64,000 bases of DNA, taken from contig NZ_CYPW01000001.1 of NCBI RefSeq assembly GCF_001458175.1, positions 142,417-206,416 on the forward strand, written 5' to 3'. This DNA is from Shimia marina (GTDB lineage: Bacteria > Pseudomonadota > Alphaproteobacteria > Rhodobacterales > Rhodobacteraceae). The position numbers and the translations under genes were made by a program. Each line of letters opens with the position of its first letter. The stretch's first letter is position 1. The notes under the pieces were generated by a model that was not told the DNA's origin, ran no database searches, and worked only from the letters and a program-made list of their open reading frames with translations. This document shows, in pieces, positions 56,600 through 64,000 of this stretch.

Positions 56600-57607
56600 A
56601 TGCTGACCTTCACCATACGACGTCTGATCCTTGCGATCCCGACGCTCCTTTTCATATCCCTTGTGATATTCCTTCTGCTCGAGCTTGCGCCGGGCGATCC
56701 GATGGCACAGGTTCCCCTGACCGTTCCTCCCGAAGTCAAAGAAAAGATGCGCCTGGCCCTTGGCCTTGGCGAGCCCGGCTATATCCGGTTCTACAAATGG
56801 CTGGTGCAATTCTTCTGGGTTGAGCCACAGGTGCTGTTTGACCACATGTTTGGCACCACCTTCTCCGAAGGCAAGCTGCGCATCATCAGCTGGCAGACCC
56901 GCTCTCCGGTGATGGATGTCGTGGTGGAACGCCTGCCACAGACGCTTTGGGTTGTGGGCATGTCCTACATCGTGGGCATTCTGATTGCCCTGCCGATCGG
57001 CATCTACTCTGCCTATAAGCAATATTCGATCTTCGATCAGGCCGGTACCTTCATCACCATGATCGGCTACTCCATCCCGCCATTTTTCACCGGCCCGCTG
57101 ATCATCGTGATCTTCTCGGTGAACCTTGGCTGGTTCCCTTTCATCTATGACACCACACATGAAGTTGTGGATTGGGAAAGCTTCGTGAAGCAGCTGCGCC
57201 AGATGATCATGCCAGTGATGGTGCTTGCCCTTCAAACCACCGCCCAGATCAGCCGCTATATGCGCGCCTCAATGCTGGACAACCTCAATCAGGATTATGT
57301 GCGCACCGCACGTGCCAAGGGCCTGAGCGAGCGCGTTGTGGTGATGGTGCATGTGCTGCGCAACTCGATGATCCCTGTGGTGACCGTGATCGCGCTGGGT
57401 CTGCCAGCCATCTTTGGCGGCGCCATCATCACCGAACAGGTCTTCTCTGTGAACGGCATCGGGGCGCAGCTGATTGGCGCCATTCAGGCCAACGACCTGC
57501 CCACCGTGCAGACGCTGACCTTCATGTTCGCCTTCCTGATCGTTTTCTTCAACCTGATCGCAGATGTGCTCTACGGCATTCTTGATCCGAGGATCCGCTA
57601 TGACTGA
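56600..57607 (+). CDS. Peptide ABC transporter permease (DppB-like)
   Basis: The 335-residue protein has six membrane helices and the EAA-type motif in YVRTARAKGLSERVVVMVHVLRN. It is the first permease of the peptide transporter and overlaps the second gene by eight bases. The upstream ribosome-binding site is weak. Confidence 0.9.
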   Translation: MLTFTIRRLILAIPTLLFISLVIFLLLELAPGDPMAQVPLTVPPEVKEKMRLALGLGEPGYIRFYKWLVQFFWVEPQVLFDHMFGTTFSEGKLRIISWQTRSPVMDVVVERLPQTLWVVGMSYIVGILIALPIGIYSAYKQYSIFDQAGTFITMIGYSIPPFFTGPLIIVIFSVNLGWFPFIYDTTHEVVDWESFVKQLRQMIMPVMVLALQTTAQISRYMRASMLDNLNQDYVRTARAKGLSERVVVMVHVLRNSMIPVVTVIALGLPAIFGGAIITEQVFSVNGIGAQLIGAIQANDLPTVQTLTFMFAFLIVFFNLIADVLYGILDPRIRYD

Positions 57608-58511
57608 TACCACCAACACCGAACCGACCACCCCAGAGCGGTCTCAATGGGTGGATGTCTGGCACCAGTTCAAGGCGCACAAAGGCGCGCTCTTGGGCGG
57701 CATCATCTTCATTGTGATCGTGTTTGGCGTCTTCATTGGGCCATGGCTGTGGCCTTATGATGCGACTTACATCGACATCCGCTCCCGCAATCAGGGGCCC
57801 AGCCTCGCGCATCCCTTTGGCACAGACCAACTGGGGCGCGATACGCTGGCACGGATGATGGCCGGGGGGCAGACCTCCATTGCCGTTGGCCTCACCGCCA
57901 TGCTTCTGGCACTGGGGCTGGGCAGCTTTGTAGGCATCATGGCGGGCTACTTTAAGAAGCTCGACGGCCCGCTGATGCGCCTGACCGATCTGTTTCTGGC
58001 GCTGCCGATCCTGCCGCTTCTGCTGGTGATGATGATGCTCTTCCGTGAGCCGCTCTCCTCCGCAGTTGGGCCGGAGCGCGGGATCTTCATCCTGATCGTT
58101 GTGGCGATTGGCATCACCTCTTGGATGCCCACCGCACGGATTGTGCGCGGCGATGTGATGTCGCTGAAAGAGCGTGAGTTTGTTCTGGCGGCGCGTTCCA
58201 TCGGAACGTCCAACAAGAACATGATCACCCGCCACATCCTGCCCAATGTGCTGTCACCCATCATGGTCTCGGCAACGCTTGGCATCGCCAATGCGATCAT
58301 CACCGAAAGCGCGCTCTCCTTCCTCGGCCTCGGCTTCCCGCCGGACTTCCCGACATGGGGTCGCCTGCTCAATGACGCGGTACAATATCTGCAAGACTAC
58401 CCAGAGCGCGTGTTCTGGCCCGGTCTGGCAATCTCGCTGACCGTGCTGTCGGTGAACTACCTCGGCGACGGCCTGCGCGACGCGCTCGACCCCCGTATCC
58501 GGGGCCGGTAA
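57600..58511 (+). CDS. Peptide ABC transporter permease (DppC-like)
   Basis: The ATG at 57600 overlaps the stop of the previous gene and gives 303 residues. The protein has the N-terminal helix and five further helices of DppC, and the EAA motif in REFVLAARSIGTSNKNMITRH. It is the second permease and the last gene of the operon. Confidence 0.9.
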   Translation: MTDTTNTEPTTPERSQWVDVWHQFKAHKGALLGGIIFIVIVFGVFIGPWLWPYDATYIDIRSRNQGPSLAHPFGTDQLGRDTLARMMAGGQTSIAVGLTAMLLALGLGSFVGIMAGYFKKLDGPLMRLTDLFLALPILPLLLVMMMLFREPLSSAVGPERGIFILIVVAIGITSWMPTARIVRGDVMSLKEREFVLAARSIGTSNKNMITRHILPNVLSPIMVSATLGIANAIITESALSFLGLGFPPDFPTWGRLLNDAVQYLQDYPERVFWPGLAISLTVLSVNYLGDGLRDALDPRIRGR

Positions 58512-58530
58512 CACGACAAGCACCACCATC

Positions 58531-58560
58531 AAAAAGGCCGGGCAATCGCCCGGCCTTTTT
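58531..58560. terminator. Bidirectional terminator between the peptide operon and the methyltransferase gene
   Basis: AAAAAGGCCGGGC, AATC and the exact complement form a 13-bp perfect hairpin with T runs in both directions. Confidence 0.93.
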
Positions 58561-58563
58561 CTC

Positions 58564-59325
58564 TCACCCCTGAGCGAGGCGAAACTTGAAGATCATTTCC
58601 GGACTTAGCGCCGTGTCATAGCTCCCCCCGGACCAATCGCCCCACAGCCCAACACACTCAAATCCAGCCGCTTGCGCAAACAGCACAATGTCATCGTGTG
58701 AGGCAAAACGCAGAGTTGATTGCGAAACTGCCTCCCCTCCGCCCGGAGCGAAAATATAGCGCTCCTCAAAGGTCACAAAGGGCGGCTCCTGCGCAATAAC
58801 GTCATGTATTACCTGAACAGTTTGCCCCTCTCCCAATTCGACAGAGGGTGCAGAAAACGCTGGCTTCCAGCGCTTCCACGCTCTGGTGCGGGGATTTCGG
58901 CTTTCAAACATCAAGACGCCATTGAGCTTCAACCGCGCATTTAGCGACATGAAAAATGCCTGTACATCCTGATCCGTGAGAAGGCATTGAAACGCATGTC
59001 CCGTCATGACGGCGGCATCAAAACGCGCCTCATCCGGCAGGGCCGATACCGTGCCAACCCGCCAACTTACGGCCTCCGCCTGTGGTTGCCTTTGCGCATG
59101 GGCAATCATCGCTGCCGCCGGATCACACCCTGTGACCTGATAGCCGATCTGAGCCAATTCAAGAGCAAATCGCCCAGTGCCACAGCCGACATCCAGCACC
59201 TGCGCGGGCGGTGCCGGCAAATGACTTTGGTAGAAGTCAAAATCTTCTCGGCCTGCATTGATTGAGTCATATGCGGCGACCAGACGGGGATCTGCGTAAA
59301 GCGCATCTTTCACCACGTCAGTCAT
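58564..59325 (-). CDS. SAM-dependent methyltransferase
   Basis: The ATG at 59325 is used; the frame also opens with a TTG nine bases earlier. The 253-residue protein has the motif I segment ([19 protein letters not shown] near residue 38) and a class I methyltransferase fold. It overlaps the VOC-family gene by 8 bases. The substrate cannot be told. Confidence 0.82.
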   Translation of the reverse strand: MTDVVKDALYADPRLVAAYDSINAGREDFDFYQSHLPAPPAQVLDVGCGTGRFALELAQIGYQVTGCDPAAAMIAHAQRQPQAEAVSWRVGTVSALPDEARFDAAVMTGHAFQCLLTDQDVQAFFMSLNARLKLNGVLMFESRNPRTRAWKRWKPAFSAPSVELGEGQTVQVIHDVIAQEPPFVTFEERYIFAPGGGEAVSQSTLRFASHDDIVLFAQAAGFECVGLWGDWSGGSYDTALSPEMIFKFRLAQG

Positions 59326-59701
59326 AGGTGGCAACTTCGATCAGATTCTGATCCGGATCACGCAGGTAGACCGAGGTGATCGGCCCCATCGCCCCGGTGC
59401 GCGGCACAGGGCCCTCTTCGATCGAAATTCCCAATTGGCTCAGATGCGCCACCACCTCATTGAGCGGCGTGCGCGTGATCAGACAGAGGTCCGCCGACCC
59501 AGGGGTGGGCTGCACCGCTTTGGGCTCAAACTCGTGCCCAAGCTCATGCAGGTTGATTTTCTGCTGTCCAAAGGAAAGCGCCACGCGCCCTGCCCCAAAG
59601 CGCACTTCCTCAAAGCCCAGCACATCGCGGTAAAACGCCACCGTGGCGTCTATACTCGCCACTGTCAGCACAAGATGGTCCAACCGCTCAATCTGAATCA
59701 T
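59318..59701 (-). CDS. VOC-family (glyoxalase/dioxygenase-like) protein
   Basis: The ATG at 59701 has a GGAGG ribosome-binding site and gives 127 residues. It has paired beta-alpha-beta halves with the metal positions in [19 protein letters not shown] and [13 protein letters not shown], as in the vicinal oxygen chelate superfamily. The function is not known. It shares a transcript with the following methyltransferase gene. Confidence 0.82.
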   Translation of the reverse strand: MIQIERLDHLVLTVASIDATVAFYRDVLGFEEVRFGAGRVALSFGQQKINLHELGHEFEPKAVQPTPGSADLCLITRTPLNEVVAHLSQLGISIEEGPVPRTGAMGPITSVYLRDPDQNLIEVATYD

Positions 59702-59814
59702 GGGCCAGCATCCTCCTTCACACACACTATGCGCAGACTATCACCTCACCATCTTTTTAGAATAGACGCCTGATTTTCGGCTGACCTGCCCCAGCGGCAC
59801 GTTACTGTAGCCCC

Positions 59815-60882
59815 ATGATGTTTGACCTCCCCTCCCACGACACGCTTTATGCGGCACTACTTGCACGTGATCCCGCCTATGATGGGCGCGCCTATGTCTG
59901 TGTCGGCACCACCGGCATCTTCTGCCGCCTCACCTGCCCGGCCCGCAAACCCAAATCAGAAAACTGTACTTTCGTGGCCACCATCGGGGACTGTATCGAA
60001 GGCGGCTATCGCGCCTGCAAACGCTGTCATCCCCTCGCTCCGGCAGCCGAGGCGGACCCCGCCATCGCCGCGCTTTTGCAGGCGCTGGATGAACGGCCAG
60101 ACATCCGCTGGTCAGAGCGACATATCACCCAGATGGGCTTTGATTTGTCCACCGTGCGCCGGTCATTCAAACGTCAGTTCGGCATGACCTTCCTGGAAAT
60201 GGCCCGCCAGCGCCGCCTGCGCGAGGGCTTTGAGGTGCTGCGCCAGGGCGAGCGTGTGATTGACGCCCAGCACAGCGCCAGCTTTGAAAGCGCCTCCGCC
60301 TTTCGCACCGCCTTTGCCCGTCTGCTTGGCTGTGCGCCCAATGCGCTCAAACAAGGCGGTCTGCTGCGCGCGGATTGGTTCAACACCCCGCTGGGCGATA
60401 TGATTGCCGTGTCCAGCGCCTCCCATCTGCATCTGCTGGAGTTTGTGGAACGCAAGGCCCTGCCCCGCGAGTTGTCCCGCCTGCGCGACTTTGCCAAGGG
60501 CGATCTGGGCTTTGGCCGCTACGGCCCGACGGATCAGGTGGAACAGGAGCTCACCGCATTTTTTGCCGGGACCCGCGCCCGCTTTGACACGCCGATGGCC
60601 TTTCACGGCAGCGCCTTCACCAAAGAGGTCTGGCATGCGCTTTGCGCTATTCCCGCAGGCGAAACCCGCACCTATGCCCAATTGGCGCAGAGCATTGCCC
60701 GCCCCACCGCCACCCGTGCCGCCGCGCGCGCAAATGGGGCCAACCAGCTGGCGATTCTGGTGCCCTGCCACCGCATCTTAGGCGCAGATGGGGCGCTCAC
60801 CGGCTATGGTGGCGGGCTCTGGCGCAAACAGAAATTGATCGAAATCGAACAACAGTATCAACCGATGAGGATGGACGGATGA
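59815..60882 (+). CDS. ada: Ada-type bifunctional DNA alkylation repair protein and regulator
   Basis: The 355-residue protein has all four zinc cysteines of the N-domain (C37, C41, C68, C71), an AraC-like DNA-binding domain and a C-terminal O6-methylguanine-DNA methyltransferase active site C318 in VPCHRI. Cys-transfer to the N-domain would turn on alkylation repair genes. It overlaps the following gene by four bases (ATGA). ATG 59818 is an alternative start. Confidence 0.94.
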   Translation: MMFDLPSHDTLYAALLARDPAYDGRAYVCVGTTGIFCRLTCPARKPKSENCTFVATIGDCIEGGYRACKRCHPLAPAAEADPAIAALLQALDERPDIRWSERHITQMGFDLSTVRRSFKRQFGMTFLEMARQRRLREGFEVLRQGERVIDAQHSASFESASAFRTAFARLLGCAPNALKQGGLLRADWFNTPLGDMIAVSSASHLHLLEFVERKALPRELSRLRDFAKGDLGFGRYGPTDQVEQELTAFFAGTRARFDTPMAFHGSAFTKEVWHALCAIPAGETRTYAQLAQSIARPTATRAAARANGANQLAILVPCHRILGADGALTGYGGGLWRKQKLIEIEQQYQPMRMDG

Positions 60883-61652
60883 CACAGGAAACCCGCGCAG
60901 AGGCTTTTGCCGCCTTACACCAACCGGGCACGCCGCTTGTGCTTTACAATTGCTGGGACGCAGGCAGCGCTGCCGCGATTGCCAAAGCCGGTGCGCCCGC
61001 ACTGGCCACCGGCAGCTGGTCCGTGGCGGTGGCGCAGGGCTATAACGATGGCGAAGACCTGCCCATGACCGCGCTGTTTGACACCGCCAAACGCATCACT
61101 GCCACCACCGAGCTGCCGGTGAGCGTGGATTTTGAAGGCGGCTATGCCACCGACCCGGCGGCGCTTTCTGAAAACATCAAGGGCCTGCTGGCCACCGGGG
61201 CCGTGGGGCTCAATTTTGAGGACCGTGTGGTGGCCGATGGCAAAGGGCTGCATCCGCTCCAAACCCAAGTGGCCCGCATTCAGGCGATCCGCGCCACAGC
61301 CGAGGCGCAGGATTTGCCGCTGTATATCAACGCGCGCACCGATGTGTTTTTGCAGGCCGCGCCGGAAACCCATGCCGCGCATTTTGACGAAGCCGCGCGG
61401 CGCGTGGCGGCCTATGTCGAGGCCGGGGCCAGCGGTGTGTTTGTGCCCGGACTGACTGATCCGGAGCTGATCAAACGGATGGTGGCCCATGTGCAGGCAC
61501 CGGTGAATGTGCTCTGTCTGGATGTCACCGCAGACATCACCCCGCTCGCGGCGCTGGGCGTGGCACGCATCAGCTTTGGCCCCGCCCCTTACCGCGCCGC
61601 GATGAAGGCGCTCAGCGCAGAGGCCGCGCGGCATTACGAAAGCCCAAGCTGA
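60879..61652 (+). CDS. Isocitrate lyase/PEP mutase family protein
   Basis: The ATG at 60879 overlaps the ada stop (ATGA) and gives 257 residues. It has the family pattern (YNCWDAGSAAAIAKAGAPALATGSW near residue 21, then SVDFEGGYATD and GLNFED). Such proteins include PEP mutase, oxaloacetate hydrolase and 2-methylisocitrate lyase. The lyase Cys motif KKCGH is absent, which argues against isocitrate lyase itself. The substrate is unknown. It is expressed with ada, an unusual partner. Confidence 0.82.
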   Translation: MTQETRAEAFAALHQPGTPLVLYNCWDAGSAAAIAKAGAPALATGSWSVAVAQGYNDGEDLPMTALFDTAKRITATTELPVSVDFEGGYATDPAALSENIKGLLATGAVGLNFEDRVVADGKGLHPLQTQVARIQAIRATAEAQDLPLYINARTDVFLQAAPETHAAHFDEAARRVAAYVEAGASGVFVPGLTDPELIKRMVAHVQAPVNVLCLDVTADITPLAALGVARISFGPAPYRAAMKALSAEAARHYESPS

Positions 61653-61744
61653 AAGACAAGCGCGCCGGAGGCAGAAAACCTCTGGCACCGCGCTTGAACA
61701 ACGACCGGCGGCTCCACACCGCCTGAACTCATGCGCATAGACAA

Positions 61745-61797
61745 GTCCCCGACCCTGGGTGGGGGTGAAGCCCCTCCCGTGGGGAGGGTCGGGGGCT
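61745..61797. repeat. GC-rich stem-loop between convergent genes
   Basis: CCCCGACCCT (61747-61756) pairs with AGGGTCGGGG (61785-61794), with an inner GGGG/CCCC stem. It sits between the PEP-mutase-family gene and the rpsA terminator. It resembles the GC-rich hairpins near 36961. Confidence 0.6.
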
Positions 61798-61870
61798 GGT
61801 CGGCTTCGCCGCCTGGCAAATAATGACAACTGCGCCAATCGGGCGATCAGGGCGATACCCACAAAAAGAA

Positions 61871-61896
61871 AAACCCCGCCATTGCTGGCGGGGTTT
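61871..61896 (-). terminator. Terminator after rpsA
   Basis: AAACCCCGCCA and its exact complement form an 11-bp hairpin with a TTGC loop, followed by TTTC on the minus strand. Confidence 0.92.
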
Positions 61897-61927
61897 CCCA
61901 AATCATAAAGCAAAAGATCGAGTGATC

Positions 61928-63604
61928 TTACTCGTCGCCCTTGAGCGCTGCGCCCAGGATATCGCCGAGGGATGCGCCGGAGTCGGAAGACCCGTACTGT
62001 TCCACTGCTTCTTTTTCTTCTGCGATTTCGCGTGCCTTGATCGACAGGCCCAGACGACGGGTCTTGCTGTCGATGTTGGTGACGCGCACGTCGATCTTGT
62101 CGCTGACGGAGAAACGCTCTGGGCGCTGCTCTGCACGGTCACGGGACAGGTCGGAGCGGCGGATGAAGGATTTCATGCCTTCATATTCCACTTCGATGCC
62201 ACCGTCTTCGATCGCGGTCACTTCAACAGTCACGATAGAGCCGCGCTTCACGCCGCCAACCGCATCTGCGAATTTGTCACCACCCAGCGCTTTGATGGAC
62301 AGGGAGATACGCTCTTTTTCCACATCCACTTCGGAGACAACGGCCGAAACCATGTCGCCTTTGCGGTAGTTCTGGATCGCATCTTCGCCACGCTCGTCCC
62401 AGGACAGGTCGGAGAGGTGAACCATGCCGTCGATCTCGCCTGGCAGGCCGATGAACAGACCGAATTCGGTGATGTTCTTGACTTCGCCTTCGACCTCGGT
62501 GCCCTCTGGATGCGTTTCTGCAAACACTTCCCATGGGTTGCGCATGGTCTGCTTGAGACCAAGGGAAACACGACGCTTGGCGCCGTCGATTTCCAGCACC
62601 ATGACGTCCACTTCCTGAGAGGTGGAAACGATCTTGCCGGGGTGCACGTTCTTCTTGGTCCAGGACATTTCAGAAACGTGAACCAGACCTTCAACACCTG
62701 GCTCCAGCTCAACAAAGGCACCGTAATCGGTGATGTTGGTCACGCGGCCTTTGTGCACGGACTCCAGTGGGTACTTCGCAGCCACCAGATCCCATGGATC
62801 GTCCTGCAGCTGTTTCATGCCCAGGCTGATGCGGTGGGTGTCTTTGTTGATCTTGATGACCTGAACCTTAACGGTTTCACCGATCGTCAGGATCTCAGAT
62901 GGGTGGTTCACACGGCGCCATGCCATGTCGGTGACGTGCAGCAGGCCGTCAACGCCGCCGAGGTCAACAAACGCACCGTATTCGGTGATGTTCTTGACCA
63001 CACCGTCCACTGCCTGACCTTCGGACAGGTTGCCGATAACTTCGGCGCGCTGCTCGGCGCGGGACTCTTCGAGGATCGCACGACGGGACACAACGATGTT
63101 GCCACGACGACGGTCCATTTTCAGGATCTGGAACGGCTGCTTCAGACCCATCAGAGGGCCAGCGTCACGCACTGGGCGCACATCAACCTGGGAACCTGGC
63201 AGGAAGGCCACGGCGCCGCCGAGGTCAACCGTGAAGCCGCCTTTAACGCGGCCGAAGATCGCGCCTTCAACGCGTGCATCGTCTGCGTAGGCTTTTTCGA
63301 GGCGATCCCATGCTTCTTCGCGGCGCGCCATCTCGCGGGAGATAACAGCTTCGCCACGGGCGTTTTCAGCCGCGCGCAGGTAAACTTCCACTTCGTCGCC
63401 AACAGCGATTTCAGGAGCTTCACCAGGGTTTGCGAATTCTTTAAGCTCAACGCGGCCTTCCATTTTGTAGCCGACGTCGATGATGGCTTGGCCCGCTTCA
63501 ATTGCGATGACTTTGCCTTTGACAACCGAACCCTCGTTCGGTGTGTCCATTTCGAAGCTTTCTTGGAGGAGGGCTTCGAATTCCTCCATGGTTGTGTTAG
63601 CCAT
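61928..63604 (-). CDS. rpsA: 30S ribosomal protein S1
   Basis: The ATG at 63604 (MANTTMEEFEALL) gives 558 residues. The protein has six S1 RNA-binding domains, each with a pattern like GxVKNITEYGAFVDLGGVDGLLHV. It helps the ribosome bind mRNAs with weak leaders. The ribosome-binding site of its own gene is weak, as is usual for this autoregulated gene. No cmk gene is seen upstream inside the window. Confidence 0.97.
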   Translation of the reverse strand: MANTTMEEFEALLQESFEMDTPNEGSVVKGKVIAIEAGQAIIDVGYKMEGRVELKEFANPGEAPEIAVGDEVEVYLRAAENARGEAVISREMARREEAWDRLEKAYADDARVEGAIFGRVKGGFTVDLGGAVAFLPGSQVDVRPVRDAGPLMGLKQPFQILKMDRRRGNIVVSRRAILEESRAEQRAEVIGNLSEGQAVDGVVKNITEYGAFVDLGGVDGLLHVTDMAWRRVNHPSEILTIGETVKVQVIKINKDTHRISLGMKQLQDDPWDLVAAKYPLESVHKGRVTNITDYGAFVELEPGVEGLVHVSEMSWTKKNVHPGKIVSTSQEVDVMVLEIDGAKRRVSLGLKQTMRNPWEVFAETHPEGTEVEGEVKNITEFGLFIGLPGEIDGMVHLSDLSWDERGEDAIQNYRKGDMVSAVVSEVDVEKERISLSIKALGGDKFADAVGGVKRGSIVTVEVTAIEDGGIEVEYEGMKSFIRRSDLSRDRAEQRPERFSVSDKIDVRVTNIDSKTRRLGLSIKAREIAEEKEAVEQYGSSDSGASLGDILGAALKGDE

Positions 63605-64000
63605 GTGGCGTTTCAATCCTTTACAAACGTTTTAACTGGCCGTGCGGTTGTCTCCGCCGGTCTTGGTTGGTGTCCGCCTTCTGGCAGAACGATTTGGTCA
63701 GGGCGCGCCAACAACCGGAAAACACACAAAAAACAAAGAGGGCCGGCGATTCCGACCCTGCTCGTCCCGTTGTTTTATGGCATTTGCGCCTTATAGACAG
63801 CGGCTCTATAGCGATTTTCCCTCAGCTCGGCAAGTCGTTAGATGAACGCAATTTACACAGCGTCACTCGGCCCTCAGATTAAGAAAACGGCACTTTTAGT
63901 GGAATTCATCTGACCCAGCCCCTTGATCCGGGCCGTTTGGATGTAGAATCCGTTCCTGTTTCTTTCTTGTGATTAGGTTGCGGTCAAGGCCTGCTGAGCG
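63605..64000 (-). other. rpsA leader region with a terminator-like hairpin; no clear gene
   Basis: About 400 bases precede rpsA. On the minus strand a GGGTCGG/CCGGCCC hairpin (63758-63740) is followed by a T-rich run (63738-63722), which may end an upstream transcript or attenuate rpsA. One frame is open from the window edge for about 34 codons to a TAA near 63896, but no domain is recognised. Confidence 0.5.

Noticed and set aside
54557..57235. Open frame of about 890 codons on the minus strand opposite the peptide-binding protein gene
   Set aside because: It lies antisense to two clear transporter genes, has no recognisable domain and arises from the high-GC codon pattern of those genes.
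61823..63796. Open frame of about 650 codons opposite rpsA
   Set aside because: It is an antisense reading of the repeated S1 domains and has no independent support.

Overview
The window reads as a continuous piece of chromosome from an alphaproteobacterium of the Rhodobacteraceae, most likely the marine Roseobacter group. The evidence is the moderately high G+C, the protein style of rpsA, rplY, ychF, trpA and argE, the many ABC uptake systems for N-rich solutes (urea, polyamine-like compounds, peptides), the Rieske glycine-betaine demethylase, and an MttB-family methyltransferase. I see no phage genes, transposases or CRISPR arrays. Taxonomy is inferred from gene content only.

Layout. 0-4.3 kb: a fumarylacetoacetase-family hydrolase, then a ZrgA-like/LolDE-like/DUF3299 operon behind a probable Zur box. 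4.3-9.4 kb: tRNA-Ser(GCU), then nrdHIEF (class Ib ribonucleotide reductase) plus a small NTP pyrophosphohydrolase, preceded by a cobalamin riboswitch. 9.5-12.7 kb: a zinc-ribbon membrane microprotein, then gbcAB-type betaine demethylase genes behind a second cobalamin riboswitch. 12.8-18.5 kb: a GntR/FCD regulator divergent from a polyamine-type ABC transporter with an Asp/Glu/hydantoin racemase. 18.6-25.8 kb: an enlarged glutamate-synthase-like protein followed by a CysJ-like diflavin reductase. 26-31 kb: an AhpD-like protein, a PagL-like deacylase, a photolyase, a DUF2256 microprotein and an iron-sulfur photolyase. 31-34 kb: a small, more AT-rich sugar-modification cluster. 34-40.5 kb: urtABCDE urea transporter. 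40.9-50.2 kb: ychF, a second pagL, trpA, an MttB-family methyltransferase, an H-NOX/hybrid kinase pair, lldD, a sulfotransferase and rplY. 50.3-58.5 kb: a decayed cupin gene, an aminoacyl-tRNA-protein transferase, argE and a peptide ABC system. 58.6-63.6 kb: a methyltransferase, a VOC protein, ada, a PEP-mutase-family gene and rpsA.

The most interesting theme is vitamin B12. Two cobalamin riboswitches on opposite strands, 7.5 kb apart, each precede genes for a B12-independent enzyme (class Ib RNR and an O2-dependent betaine demethylase). In both, the leader can fold into a stem of the same shape that hides the ribosome-binding site. A member of the corrinoid-dependent MttB family lies in the same window. 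This suggests, but does not prove, that the cell shuts down B12-free routes when B12 is available. The second notable item is the glutamate-synthase-like protein of about 1,828 residues, which sits where its usual GltD partner would be expected but is paired instead with a CysJ-like reductase.
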